Below, piece by piece: positions 26,601 through 35,094 of a stretch of 64,000 nt of DNA (position 1 is the first letter of the stretch; every line of letters begins with the position of its first letter). The notes under the pieces were generated by a model. That model was not told the DNA's origin and searched no databases. It saw only the letters and a program-made list of their open reading frames with translations. Source of the DNA: Faecalibacillus intestinalis. Its GTDB lineage: Bacteria; Bacillota_I; Bacilli_A; Erysipelotrichales; Coprobacillaceae. Position numbers and translations under genes: made by a program. The stretch is taken from positions 62,001 to 126,000 of the forward strand of contig NZ_PYLQ01000004.1 in the NCBI RefSeq assembly GCF_003024685.1, written 5' to 3'.

Positions 26601-27944
26601 ACGTGTTCCAATCTTTTTACCAGGATTTACAAAACTTTGTAAGCGATCAATCACTTCACCATTTTTAATTTTAACTGCACCAAATTCTGTAATTCCATCA
26701 TGGATAACAGAAAAACCAGTTGTTTCCAAGTCAAATGATACATATGTGGCATCTTCAATAGACATATCTTTTTCATTAAAAACAATATTAAAATAAGGTT
26801 CTATCATATTTAATTCAACACCATAGATCATCTTAATGCCCGCTTTTAAACTAGCTGCTTGAGCTTCAGGAAATGATTGAACGTTTCCATGATCAGTAAC
26901 TGCAATTGCTTTGTGTCCCCATTTGGCCACTTGATTAATATAATCCGAAACATTGCCTATTCCATCCATTGCTGACATTTTAGAATGTGTATGAAGTTCA
27001 ACTCTTTTAACTTCCACAGTGTCTTGCCTTCTTGCTGGTTCTTTAATAACTTCTATTTGACGAGCCATCATAACTGTTTCTCTCGCATAATTATCTAAAC
27101 GAATTTCTCCTGTTGCTTTGATCCACACTTTACCTTTATCTAGTACTTTAATATCCTCTAAAGTATTAGTTGTATTGTTTTCAAAGCGTTTTACCATAAT
27201 TGAATCCGTATAGTCAGTGATCCATAATGTTTGAATATGTTTTCCTGCTCGTGTTTTGATTAATTCAGTTTTAAAGACATACCCTTGAATCGTACAATTA
27301 TTTTCCATCGTTTGACTGTTAATTTCAGATAACTTTAAAAAAGTTGCATCACCCTTTGGTTTTCGATAATTATTTTTATAATCTACAGTTGGTTTTACTA
27401 GTTCCGATTTTTTTATTTCGGACATATCTATTTTCATTGGTTCATAGCTGTCCATTTCTTGTAATAAATGATTTAATTCATCATTATCTTGTTTAACATA
27501 AAAACTAAAATCTTTCTCTATTCCAATTTCCACAAAATACTTTTTAATTGTTGATTTTAATTGTTGGAATTGTTCCAATTGTATTTCATTTAACAAACCA
27601 ATCGATATAGTTTGTTTAATTTCAATATCTTCGATTTTCAACGAAGAAAATAATGGTGAAATTTGTTTTAGTTTTTCAATAATATACCCTAAATAAAGTG
27701 AAACATCTTTTGACTCAAAATTAAAATCATCATAACAAATTACAAATTCAGCCAGGTAAGGAAAATCAAGACCATGATCAAGTAAGAGTTGATACTCTGT
27801 AAATGGAATCAAATCCTTACTCAATATATAAAATGTATAATGGTTATCATGATGTACAATAACTTTTTTCAATGAAGCATGTAATAAAACATTAACATCT
27901 TCGATTATATTCAATTGTTTTAATAGTATTATTAATTTATTCAT
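23628..27944 (-). CDS. polC: DNA polymerase III alpha subunit, PolC type
   Basis: The 1438-residue Gram-positive replicative polymerase with its own proofreading. In order: N-terminal domain, OB domain (about 215-300, PRKGDATFLKLSEI region), PHP domain beginning ELHTHSKMSAMDG, an inserted DEDDh exonuclease (VSFDLETTGFSV to HRADYDAEV), and the polymerase core with PDIDLNFSG and GVKRTTGQHPGG. A zinc-like CLHCSH...CPVCG pair lies near 925-960. GAGGTG precedes the ATG at 27944. The gene proS, which lies between rseP and polC in Bacillus, is missing. Confidence 0.97.
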   Translation of the reverse strand: MNKLIILLKQLNIIEDVNVLLHASLKKVIVHHDNHYTFYILSKDLIPFTEYQLLLDHGLDFPYLAEFVICYDDFNFESKDVSLYLGYIIEKLKQISPLFSSLKIEDIEIKQTISIGLLNEIQLEQFQQLKSTIKKYFVEIGIEKDFSFYVKQDNDELNHLLQEMDSYEPMKIDMSEIKKSELVKPTVDYKNNYRKPKGDATFLKLSEINSQTMENNCTIQGYVFKTELIKTRAGKHIQTLWITDYTDSIMVKRFENNTTNTLEDIKVLDKGKVWIKATGEIRLDNYARETVMMARQIEVIKEPARRQDTVEVKRVELHTHSKMSAMDGIGNVSDYINQVAKWGHKAIAVTDHGNVQSFPEAQAASLKAGIKMIYGVELNMIEPYFNIVFNEKDMSIEDATYVSFDLETTGFSVIHDGITEFGAVKIKNGEVIDRLQSFVNPGKKIGTRVSQLTNITNEMVADAPTIKEFLPQILEFFGDAILVAHNAKFDIGFLNESLKRLNQKPITNPVIDSLALARAIMKPMKSYRLGNVCRVYRVNYDDDVAHRADYDAEVLGAVFTTMLHSIMQSGNYNLLDLNKLQKDDAYKIVFPYHMTALALNKEGLKNMFKIVSEANTTYFHDGSRIPKERLEYYRKGLLYGTSCYRSDVFEAALNSSDEKLEQLLEFYDYVEIQPFQDYYHLIDRGQIESEENLIISIKRLITAAKKLNKLIVATGDVHFLDEKDKIYRDVFISQPKIGIGHRAHPLCDRKNPRAFTPSQYLRTTDEMLKCYDYLPADEVYEYVVTNTNKIADMVEEIRPIHDKLFTPTIDNADENLTKICYDTAHRLYGEKLPEIVEKRLEKELSNIIKHGFGVIYYISHLLVKKSNDDGYLVGSRGSVGSSFVATMSGITEVNPLPPHYLCLHCSHSEFLEEGVAADGYDLPDKICPVCGKPMKGEGHNIPFETFLGFNADKVPDIDLNFSGAYQANAHAFTKTIFGEDHVFRAGTISTVAEKTAYGYAKGYAETLGIDNEVRSAELERIARGCGGVKRTTGQHPGGIIVIPRDYDVFDFTPYQYPADDLSAEWRTTHFDFHAIHDNVLKFDILGHVDPTVIRMLQDLTGVDPKTIPTNDTKVMSLFTTSDALGVDLSYINCKSGALGLPEFGTTFVRSMLDQTKPQTFNDLVIISGLSHGTDVYLGNAETLIKNGTCTLKEVIGCRDDIMVYLIEKGLPNKDAFDIMECVRKGKSPAVFPEKKYEELMKEYNVPQWYIDSCKKIKYMFPKAHAVAYVLSAIRVAWWKLYYPREYYAVYFSTRCDFFDIETLVAGKDAILSRRKEIEMLRENRQSSNKDEGLWDVFEIALEMIDRGFHFSPLNLEKSDANKFILDPDDPSGLLPPFSSVDSLGESVANTVIEARKHGSFLSKEDVIKRTKLNNSHIKQLTKMGVFDGMQEENQLSLF

Positions 27945-27977
27945 ATTACACCTCAAAAATCTTACCTATTATAACAC

Positions 27978-28002
27978 AAAAAAAGGCTTACGCCCTTTTT
28001 TT
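27978..28002 (-). terminator. Intrinsic terminator after rseP
   Basis: AAAAAAAGGGC, loop GTAA, GCCTTTTTTT on the minus strand, abutting the rseP stop. A TATAAT immediately downstream (27968-27973 on the plus map) is a likely -10 for polC. Confidence 0.75.
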
Positions 28003-29080
28003 AGAAAAATTTTCCAATATCATTTATAGTTACAAAAATCATTAGGCCAAAAACAAGAATTAGTCCTGCCATTTGTAAAGCATATTTCATTTTTGTTGGA
28101 ATTTCTCGACGAATAATTTTTTCAACTAATGCAAATAATACTTGACTACCATCTAGTCCTGGAATAGGAAGTAAATTAAACATTCCAATATTTGTTGATA
28201 GTAAAGCAGTCAATGACAACAATGTACTAATTGAACCAGATTGTGTAACTTGTGCAGTCACTGTATAAATTCCTACTGGACCAGAAAGTTGTGAAACAGT
28301 ATGTGTTAAATCTGTAATAAGTTTTCCTAATGTTGTAAAAATCAATAATGCATATTCTATAAATTGATTAATTCCTTGTCTTATAGCCTCAATAAAAGTC
28401 AATTTTTTAGTAGCCGCTGTTATTCCAATGACATAAGACTTGGATTCACTATTGTACTTTCCTTCAACTGTTTTTTCAATATTTTGATTCCCTCTTTTAA
28501 GGGAAATTTGCATTGTAACTGTATCTGTATCTAATTGTAAATTTTCATTAGATAAGACAGATTGAATATCTGAAAATGACGCAATGATATGTTCTTCACC
28601 ATTAATTGTGATTTTATTAATGGTGTCTCCAGCTTGAACTCCAGCATTATAAGCACCATTGTTTTTAACAACACTTCCAATTTCAGAAGTATTTGTTTGT
28701 ACTTCAACAAACGAATAAATACCAATTAATAAAACAAGGGCAAGTACAAAATTCATAAAAACACCAGCTAACATAATAATGCATTTTTTCCATGTTTTAA
28801 TTCCTTTTAGAGTTCTTTCATAAGGAACATCTTTCATTAATTCGTTGTCTTCTTGATCAGCTTCACCTGCCATTGCAACATAACCACCAATAGGAAGTGC
28901 ACGAATTTGATAATCTGTTTCTCCTTTTTTCTTAGAAAAAAGTTTAGGACCCATTCCAATAGAAAATTCAGCACAATAAACACCAAATAATTTAGCAGTT
29001 AGAAAATGTCCTAATTCATGGATTAATACAATAGCTCCTAGTATTACAAAAAAGACAAGAATATTTATAATCGTCTGCAT
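28001..29080 (-). CDS. rseP: Site-2 metalloprotease RseP/RasP
   Basis: A 359-residue intramembrane zinc protease that cuts anti-sigma factors and leftover signal peptides. The zinc motif HELGH lies at 21-25 in the first membrane helix and the third ligand is in NLLPIPGLDGSQVLF near 305. A PDZ domain (about 115-200, including VQAGDTINKITING) lies between. Four hydrophobic segments are visible. The start overlaps dxr by 16 bases. Gene order cdsA-dxr-rseP matches B. subtilis. Confidence 0.95.
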   Translation of the reverse strand: MQTIINILVFFVILGAIVLIHELGHFLTAKLFGVYCAEFSIGMGPKLFSKKKGETDYQIRALPIGGYVAMAGEADQEDNELMKDVPYERTLKGIKTWKKCIIMLAGVFMNFVLALVLLIGIYSFVEVQTNTSEIGSVVKNNGAYNAGVQAGDTINKITINGEEHIIASFSDIQSVLSNENLQLDTDTVTMQISLKRGNQNIEKTVEGKYNSESKSYVIGITAATKKLTFIEAIRQGINQFIEYALLIFTTLGKLITDLTHTVSQLSGPVGIYTVTAQVTQSGSISTLLSLTALLSTNIGMFNLLPIPGLDGSQVLFALVEKIIRREIPTKMKYALQMAGLILVFGLMIFVTINDIGKFF

Positions 29081-30228
29081 GTTTCATTTATCTCCTTTAA
29101 AACAAAATCTCTCGCCCATTGATCAATATCTAATAATTGATCAATAGTTGGATCTTTAACCAACTCATGAGCATTCATAGCTTTTTCAACTAATTCCTCT
29201 ATTTGTAAAAATTCAATTTTTCCTTCTCTAAACAAAAGATTAGCCATTTCATTTGCACCATTTAAAACACATGGTAAGCTTCCACCTGTTTTTCCAGCGC
29301 GATATGCTAAAGAAAGCGCATGAAATCTATTGAAATCTGGCTTTTTAAAAGTAAGCGAACCAAGTTCTGTTAAATCTAACGATTTACCATTAACTAATTT
29401 TTTTCTTTGTGGATAAGTTAACGCATACTGAATAGCTAAACGCATATCAGGTGTTCCCATTTGCCCAATGACAGAAGTATCTTCAAACTCTACAGCAGAA
29501 TGTAAAATACTTTCTGGATGAATCAAGACTTCAATTTGATCATAATCTACATCAAACAACCATTTTGCTTCCATGACCTCTAATCCCTTGTTAAATAAAG
29601 TAGCACTATCAATCGTAATTTTAGCCCCCATTGACCAGTTAGGATGATTCAACGCTTCTTTAACAGAAACACCCACAAGTTCTTCTCTTGTTTTATCTCT
29701 AAAACTTCCGCCACTTGCTGTTAATAAAATACGTTTAATTTTATTCATTTCATTTCCTTGAAGCGATTGGAAAATCGCTGAATGTTCACTATCTACTGGT
29801 AATAATTTTACACCATGTTCTTTAACTAATTTTGTAATAATATGTCCTGCAACCACAAGTGTTTCTTTATTAGCTAAAGCAATATCTTTTTTAGATTCAA
29901 TAGCATGAATTGTTGGTAACAAACCTGCAAACCCTACAATTGCATTTAATACAATATCAACTTGATCAATTGTTGCAATTTCATCTAAACCAGCACTACC
30001 AAAAACAAAACGAATATGTGGATATTTTTCTTGAAGATAGTTACAATCCTTTTCATCGATAACACAAACAACTTGTGGATTAATTTTTTGAATTGTTGTT
30101 TCAAGTAATACAATATTTTTGCCCGCAGACATTGCAACAACATTAAACTCATCTTGATGATGCAAGCAAACATCAACAGTTTGTTGACCAATAGAACCTG
30201 TAACACCTAAAATCGTAATATTTTTCAT
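29065..30228 (-). CDS. dxr: 1-deoxy-D-xylulose 5-phosphate reductoisomerase
   Basis: The second MEP-pathway enzyme, making MEP from DXP with NADPH. The 387-residue protein has the nucleotide motif GVTGSIGQQTVD at 8-19, LANKETLVVAG, LLPVDSEHSAIFQ with metal-binding residues, TASGGSFRD and NHPNWSMGAKITIDSATLFNKG in parts. Together with dxs, ispA and uppS, the window holds much of the route to undecaprenyl phosphate. It follows cdsA by three bases. Confidence 0.96.
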   Translation of the reverse strand: MKNITILGVTGSIGQQTVDVCLHHQDEFNVVAMSAGKNIVLLETTIQKINPQVVCVIDEKDCNYLQEKYPHIRFVFGSAGLDEIATIDQVDIVLNAIVGFAGLLPTIHAIESKKDIALANKETLVVAGHIITKLVKEHGVKLLPVDSEHSAIFQSLQGNEMNKIKRILLTASGGSFRDKTREELVGVSVKEALNHPNWSMGAKITIDSATLFNKGLEVMEAKWLFDVDYDQIEVLIHPESILHSAVEFEDTSVIGQMGTPDMRLAIQYALTYPQRKKLVNGKSLDLTELGSLTFKKPDFNRFHALSLAYRAGKTGGSLPCVLNGANEMANLLFREGKIEFLQIEELVEKAMNAHELVKDPTIDQLLDIDQWARDFVLKEINETCRRL

Positions 30229-30231
30229 TAT

Positions 30232-31014
30232 CTATAACCCCACAATCATTAAAAAGAAACTAAAAATCAATACATTAAAAGTTAAACTATCAATACGATC
30301 TAAAATTCCGCCATGTCCTGGTAATAATTTTGAATAATCTTTAACTTCAAAATATCTTTTAATGGCACTAAAAATCAAATCTCCTATTTGACTTGTCATT
30401 GTCATTACAATAATTGCTGGTACAATAATCCAATGATGTGCCAATATTCCTGCAAAATATGCAAAAACCAATCCTAAAACACTTCCTAGAACAATTCCAC
30501 CAATTGACCCTTCAATTGTTTTTTTAGGAGATAATCTTGGAATCAACTTATGTTTACCAAAAGCCATACCAGCAAAATAAGCTCCTGTATCACTACCAAA
30601 AGTTGCAATTGCTAATAACAATAAATATTCCCAACCATAGTCAACTCTCAAAACAAGTAACGCATGTAATCCAGAACAAACAAGAACACCCATCGTAAAA
30701 ACATAAGCACTTCTTTCAATATTACATTTATCATCAAAAATCATACATGCTAAAATAACCGCTAAATAAACCAAAATAGAATAGCTAGAAATAAGTAAAT
30801 GATTTCTGTTTAATAAAAATCCTGTAACAAAAAATAAACCAACAATGATATACATATACATTCCAATACGTGGTCTAGAACAAATATGTAACATTTCATA
30901 TACACTAAGACCCATTGCAACCCCTATAACAATTTTATAAAAAATACCCCCAAAAATGACTGCTGGAACTACAATTGCAATCAAGCACAGTGCAGTAATA
31001 ATTCTTTCTTTCAC
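30232..31014 (-). CDS. cdsA: Phosphatidate cytidylyltransferase
   Basis: A 260-residue integral membrane enzyme that makes CDP-diacylglycerol from phosphatidic acid and CTP. The C-terminal signature SPKKTIEGSIGGIVLG and FGSDTGAYFAGMAFG are plain, with about seven hydrophobic segments. The start is GTG, overlapping the uppS stop (TAGTG), with GGAGG nine bases before it. Confidence 0.95.
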   Translation of the reverse strand: MKERIITALCLIAIVVPAVIFGGIFYKIVIGVAMGLSVYEMLHICSRPRIGMYMYIIVGLFFVTGFLLNRNHLLISSYSILVYLAVILACMIFDDKCNIERSAYVFTMGVLVCSGLHALLVLRVDYGWEYLLLLAIATFGSDTGAYFAGMAFGKHKLIPRLSPKKTIEGSIGGIVLGSVLGLVFAYFAGILAHHWIIVPAIIVMTMTSQIGDLIFSAIKRYFEVKDYSKLLPGHGGILDRIDSLTFNVLIFSFFLMIVGL

Positions 31015-31751
31015 TATTTTAAACCTCCATATCTACGATCCCTATTTTGATAAAGCCAAATTGCTTTATGTAATTCTTTTTCATCAAAATCTGGCCAACA
31101 AACAGGAGTAAAAATAAACTCTGCATAAGCAAGTTGCCATAACATAAAATTAGATAATCTTTGTTCTCCACTTGTTCTTACCATTAAATCAACATCAGGT
31201 AAATTCGCAGACATTAATGTTGAACCAAAATAATTTTCATCAATATCCTCAATATCAAGTTTCCCATCTTTTACATCTTGTGCTATTTTTTTAGTTGAAC
31301 AAACGATTTCATCTCTACTACCATAAATAAAAGCAAAACAAAGTTTTAGTCCAGTATTACCCTTTGTTCTTTCTATAGCAGTATTGATAATATCTCTTGT
31401 TGCCTTTGGAGCTTTTTCTAAATGCCCAATCATACAAATTTGAACATTATTTTCAATTAATTCTTTTAAATAAAGTTCAAAAAATTTTTTGGGTAATTTA
31501 AATATAAATTGTACTTCTTCTTCAGGACGAGAAAAATTTTCTGTAGAAAAAGCATAAACTGTCATTGCTTTAACACCAAGTCTATTAGCCTCTAAAGCAA
31601 TCTTACGAATTGTCTTTGTCCCTTCGTTATGGCCATAAGTTCTTGGCATCATTCTCTTTTTAGCCCAGCGTCCATTGCCATCCATAATAAAAGCAATATG
31701 TGCTGGTATATTATTCATGTCTAATTCATAGTTTTCAATTTGATCATTCAT
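31014..31751 (-). CDS. uppS: Isoprenyl (undecaprenyl) diphosphate synthase
   Basis: A 245-residue cis-prenyltransferase that makes the C55 carrier lipid precursor. Motifs include IAFIMDGNGRWAKKR with the catalytic Asp, YAFSTENFSRP and LMVRTSGEQRLSNFMLWQ. The ATG at 31751 has AAGGAGG; a longer reading from 31829 would start inside the frr terminator and is rejected. Usual length for the family. Confidence 0.95.
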   Translation of the reverse strand: MNDQIENYELDMNNIPAHIAFIMDGNGRWAKKRMMPRTYGHNEGTKTIRKIALEANRLGVKAMTVYAFSTENFSRPEEEVQFIFKLPKKFFELYLKELIENNVQICMIGHLEKAPKATRDIINTAIERTKGNTGLKLCFAFIYGSRDEIVCSTKKIAQDVKDGKLDIEDIDENYFGSTLMSANLPDVDLMVRTSGEQRLSNFMLWQLAYAEFIFTPVCWPDFDEKELHKAIWLYQNRDRRYGGLK

Positions 31752-31802
31752 AGAATAATCCTCCTTAAAGTCATGATTGATTATAACATAAAACCATAAA
31801 AT

Positions 31803-31826
31803 AAAAAAGCGCCTAATAAGACGCTT
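31803..31826 (-). terminator. Intrinsic terminator after frr
   Basis: AAGCGTC pairs with GGCGCTT (one wobble) around TTATTA, followed by TTTTTAT on the minus strand. It separates frr from uppS. Confidence 0.8.
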
Positions 31827-31832
31827 CAATAA

Positions 31833-32378
31833 TTATACAGTCATAATATCTTTTTCTTTTACTTTACCAATTTCATCAACTTCTTTGACAAATTTATCAG
31901 TTAATTTTTGAACACGATTTTGACCGTCTTTAATTTCATCTTCACTACCATCGCATTTTTTAATTTCATCATTAGCATCACGACGAATATTTCTTATAGC
32001 AACTTTAGCATGTTCAGCAAATTTCCAAACATTTTTTGCATATTCTTTACGTCTTTCTTCTGTTAATGCTGGTACAGTAATACGAATAATTTCTCCATCA
32101 TTTTGAGGAGTTAAACCTAAATCAGCTTCATAAATTCCATGTTCGATATCTTTTAAAGCAGATTTATCATAAGGTTTAATTACTAATTGTCTACCTTCTA
32201 CAACAGAAACACCAGCCATTTGATTAATTGGTGTTGGTGATCCGTAATAGTTGACCATTACACGGTCTAACATTGCAGGAGTAGCTCTTCCAGTTCTAAC
32301 TGTCGCTAAATCTCTTTGGTAAGCTTCGATTGCTTTTTGCATTCTATCACTTGCATCATCTAAAATCATATTTATCAT
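31833..32378 (-). CDS. frr: Ribosome recycling factor
   Basis: A 181-residue two-domain protein that, with EF-G, splits post-termination ribosomes. It shows LATVRTGRATPAMLDRVMV, YGSPTPINQMAGVSV and the C-terminal IGKVKEKDIMTV. GGAGG lies eight bases before the first ATG. It follows pyrH by one base, the common pyrH-frr pair. Confidence 0.96.
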   Translation of the reverse strand: MINMILDDASDRMQKAIEAYQRDLATVRTGRATPAMLDRVMVNYYGSPTPINQMAGVSVVEGRQLVIKPYDKSALKDIEHGIYEADLGLTPQNDGEIIRITVPALTEERRKEYAKNVWKFAEHAKVAIRNIRRDANDEIKKCDGSEDEIKDGQNRVQKLTDKFVKEVDEIGKVKEKDIMTV

Positions 32379-32379
32379 A

Positions 32380-33096
32380 TTATTTTCCTCCAGAGATAGT
32401 TGTTCCTATTTTTTGTCCATCACAAGCTTTGGCAATATTACCATCTTCTTGCATATTAAATACACATAAATCAATATCGTTATCTTTACATAATGTAATA
32501 GCTGTTTGATCCATTACTTTTAAATCTTTTGCTAAAACATCACTATATGAAATCTCATCAAATTTTACTGCAGATTCATCTAATTTAGGATCAGCAGAAT
32601 AAACACCATCGACCCCATTTTTGGCCATTAAAATAACATCAGCATTGATTTCAGCAGCTCTTAATGCAGCTGTTGTATCAGTTGTAAAATATGGGCTTCC
32701 AGTTCCAGCTCCAAAAATAACGATTCTACCTTTTTCTAAATGTCTAACAGCACGTCTTCTAATGTATGGTTCTGCAATTTGTCTCATTTCAATTGCTGAA
32801 AGTAAACGTGTTTGAATTCCTAGTTGCTCTAAAGCATTTTGAACAGCTAAACCATTCATTACTGTTGCTAACATTCCCATATAATCAGCAGAAGAACGTT
32901 CCATACCCATTTGTGCACCAGTAACACCACGCCAAATATTACCACCACCACAAACGATGGCAATTTCAACACCCAAATCTTTAGCTTCTTTGATTTGTCT
33001 TGCAATATCGGCTACAGTATTAGCGTTTATACCAAAATGATCATCACCGGCTAATGCTTCACCACTTAATTTTAATAAAACTCTTTTATATTTCAT
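32380..33096 (-). CDS. pyrH: UMP kinase
   Basis: A 238-residue hexameric amino-acid-kinase-fold enzyme that phosphorylates UMP to UDP. Recognised by [32 protein letters not shown] and [20 protein letters not shown]. The ATG at 33096 has AAGGAG eight bases upstream; an in-frame extension from 33129 lies within the tsf terminator and is rejected. Confidence 0.96.
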   Translation of the reverse strand: MKYKRVLLKLSGEALAGDDHFGINANTVADIARQIKEAKDLGVEIAIVCGGGNIWRGVTGAQMGMERSSADYMGMLATVMNGLAVQNALEQLGIQTRLLSAIEMRQIAEPYIRRRAVRHLEKGRIVIFGAGTGSPYFTTDTTAALRAAEINADVILMAKNGVDGVYSADPKLDESAVKFDEISYSDVLAKDLKVMDQTAITLCKDNDIDLCVFNMQEDGNIAKACDGQKIGTTISGGK

Positions 33097-33112
33097 AAAA
33101 TGTTCTCCTTTT

Positions 33113-33142
33113 TTAAAAAAAGGACACACTTGTAGTGTCCTT
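33113..33142 (-). terminator. Hairpin between tsf and pyrH
   Basis: A perfect 8-base stem AAGGACAC/GTGTCCTT with a 7-base loop, then TTTTTTTAAAAAAGG. It would lower pyrH-frr expression relative to tsf by partial termination. Confidence 0.8.
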
Positions 33143-33147
33143 AAAAA

Positions 33148-34029
33148 TTATTGTTTCATTTGTGCAGCTACTTCTTCAGCAAAGTTTTCTTCTTTCTTTT
33201 CGATACCTTCACCAACTTGGAAACGAGCCATTTCTAACACTTTAGCTTTTCCTAAGTATTTAGCAACTGATTCTTTTGGTGTTTTAATGAATTCTTGATC
33301 TAATAAACACCATTCAGAGAATACTTTATTTAATTTTCCACGTTTGATACCTTCTAGTACTTTTTCAGGTTTGTTAGCTAATTTAGGATCATTAGCCATG
33401 ATTTCAGTTTGAACTGCATCTTCTCTATCTTTTTCAACTTGTGGAATTTCATCTTGTGAGATATATTTTGGATTGATAGCAGCAACATGCATAGCAATGT
33501 CTCTTGCTTTTTCTTCATCACCGTCAGCTAATTTAACGATTGATACCATTTTTCCACCCATATGTGAATAAGCACCAAATACTTCATCATCATTTTTAGT
33601 GAAAGTTTTAATTCTTCTTAAAGATAATTTTTCACCAATTTTTCCAGATGCTTCTGCAATTGTAGTTTCAATAGTTTTTCCATCAACTTCAATTGCTTTT
33701 GCAGCTTCTAAATCAGCAGGGTTATTTGCAGCAACTGCTTCACATACACTATTTACTAATGCAACGAATTCAGCATTTTTTGCTACGAAGTCAGTTTCAG
33801 AGTTAACTTCAACCATAGCAGCTACATTTCCGTTAATAGCGAAAGCAGATAACCCTTCAGCAGCGATTCTATCAGCTTTTTTAGCAGATTTTGCGATTCC
33901 TTTTTCTCTTAACCAGTCGAATGATGCTTCGATGTCACCATCACATGCTTCTAATGCTTTTTTACAATCCATCATTCCAGCACCAGTTTTTTCACGTAAT
34001 TCTTTTACTAATTTTGCACTAATTGCCAT
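33148..34029 (-). CDS. tsf: Elongation factor Ts
   Basis: A 293-residue nucleotide exchange factor for EF-Tu. The N-terminal module KLVKELREKTGAGMMDCKKAL and VEVNSETDFVAKN are family signatures. It starts MAISAKLV at 34029 with GGAGG eight bases upstream. It follows rpsB with a hairpin between them. Confidence 0.96.
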   Translation of the reverse strand: MAISAKLVKELREKTGAGMMDCKKALEACDGDIEASFDWLREKGIAKSAKKADRIAAEGLSAFAINGNVAAMVEVNSETDFVAKNAEFVALVNSVCEAVAANNPADLEAAKAIEVDGKTIETTIAEASGKIGEKLSLRRIKTFTKNDDEVFGAYSHMGGKMVSIVKLADGDEEKARDIAMHVAAINPKYISQDEIPQVEKDREDAVQTEIMANDPKLANKPEKVLEGIKRGKLNKVFSEWCLLDQEFIKTPKESVAKYLGKAKVLEMARFQVGEGIEKKEENFAEEVAAQMKQ

Positions 34030-34059
34030 TTTCTTTTCCTCCATGAATTTTATTTTATT

Positions 34060-34083
34060 AAAAAGGGAAAGCTTTGCTTTCCC
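34060..34083 (-). terminator. Hairpin between rpsB and tsf
   Basis: A perfect 8-base stem GGGAAAGC/GCTTTCCC with an AAA loop and a TTTTTAAT tail. An rpsB-tsf attenuator at this position is common in bacteria. Confidence 0.75.
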
Positions 34084-34116
34084 ATCACAACATATTTATG
34101 ATTTCCAGCCTTGAGA

Positions 34117-34950
34117 TTATTCTTGAGTTGGTCTAGATTCTCTTCTTTGAGCTGGTCTACCAGCTTTATTTCTTGGCCCTCTTCTGTTGTTGTTTTCTAC
34201 AGAAGATACAGCATCATTCATAGTAACTTCTTTTTCATCTTCATCTTTAACATAAGCAACAGTTAATGGTTCACTTTTAGCTTCACAAATTGCATCTGCC
34301 ATAGCAGCAACAATTAATTTAACAGCTCTAATAGCATCATCATTTGCTGGGATTACATAATCAACTTCATCAGGATCACAGTTAGTATCAACAATACCAA
34401 ATACAGGGATTCCTAAGATTCTTGCTTCAGCAACAGCGTTGTGTTCAGCTTTAGGATCTACAACGAATAAAGCACTTGGTAATCTTCTCATTTCTTTAAT
34501 ACCACCTAAGTTCTTTTCTAACTTAGCAGCTTCTTTTTTTAGTAAGATAACTTCTTTTTTAGGCAATAAATCGAAAGTACCATCTTTTTCCATTTTTTCT
34601 AATTCAACTAATCTTCTAATTCTTTTTTGGATTGTTTTGAAGTTAGTTAAAGTTCCACCTAACCAACGTGAGTTAACATAGAAACTTCCAGAACGGATTG
34701 CTTCTTCTTTAACAGCTTCTTGAGCTTGTTTTTTAGTTCCTACAAATAAAACTTTTCCACCTTTTTCGGCAATTTCATTCATTGCTTTATAAGCTTCATC
34801 GATTTTTTTAGATGATTTTTGTAAATCAATAATGTAAATTCCGTTTCTTGATGTAAAAATGTATGGAGCCATTTTAGGATTCCATCTTTTTGTTTGATGT
34901 CCGAAATGAACACCTACTTCTAATAATTTTTTCATTGAAATTACTGACAT
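34117..34950 (-). CDS. rpsB: 30S ribosomal protein S2
   Basis: A 277-residue S2, with [33 protein letters not shown] and [20 protein letters not shown] in parts. The C-terminus is extended by about 40 residues compared with B. subtilis and turns basic and Arg-rich ([20 protein letters not shown]). Good ribosome site AAGGAGG. A strong promoter and a roughly 100-base leader precede it. Confidence 0.96.
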   Translation of the reverse strand: MSVISMKKLLEVGVHFGHQTKRWNPKMAPYIFTSRNGIYIIDLQKSSKKIDEAYKAMNEIAEKGGKVLFVGTKKQAQEAVKEEAIRSGSFYVNSRWLGGTLTNFKTIQKRIRRLVELEKMEKDGTFDLLPKKEVILLKKEAAKLEKNLGGIKEMRRLPSALFVVDPKAEHNAVAEARILGIPVFGIVDTNCDPDEVDYVIPANDDAIRAVKLIVAAMADAICEAKSEPLTVAYVKDEDEKEVTMNDAVSSVENNNRRGPRNKAGRPAQRRESRPTQE

Positions 34951-35052
34951 GTGTAATTTCCTCCTTTTCGTTTTTTTCCTCCATTATTTCAAACATTTAC
35001 CACCATTAGGCACTAGATAAATGAATTCATAATGTGTGTATTTTTTAATACC
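34951..35052 (-). promoter_or_regulatory. 5' leader of rpsB, possible S2-type autoregulatory leader
   Basis: From the predicted start near 35052 to the rpsB ATG is about 100 bases. It contains CATTTA and TAAATG arms enclosing TCTAGTGCCTAATGGTGG, and two purine-rich GGAGG stretches before the start. The structure is weak and no known leader family is recognised. Confidence 0.4.
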
Positions 35053-35058
35053 TGAAAC

Positions 35059-35087
35059 ATAATAGCATAAGATTTAAAACAAAACAA
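35059..35087 (-). promoter_or_regulatory. Sigma-A promoter for rpsB
   Basis: Minus strand TTGTTT (rc of 35082-35087), 17 bases, TATTAT (rc of 35059-35064). Confidence 0.7.
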
Positions 35088-35094
35088 CCCTTTT

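Noticed and set aside
33599-34114. A 171-codon open frame on the plus strand across tsf
   Set aside because: It is antisense to a fully conserved gene and reflects biased codon use; no ribosome site or family resemblance.
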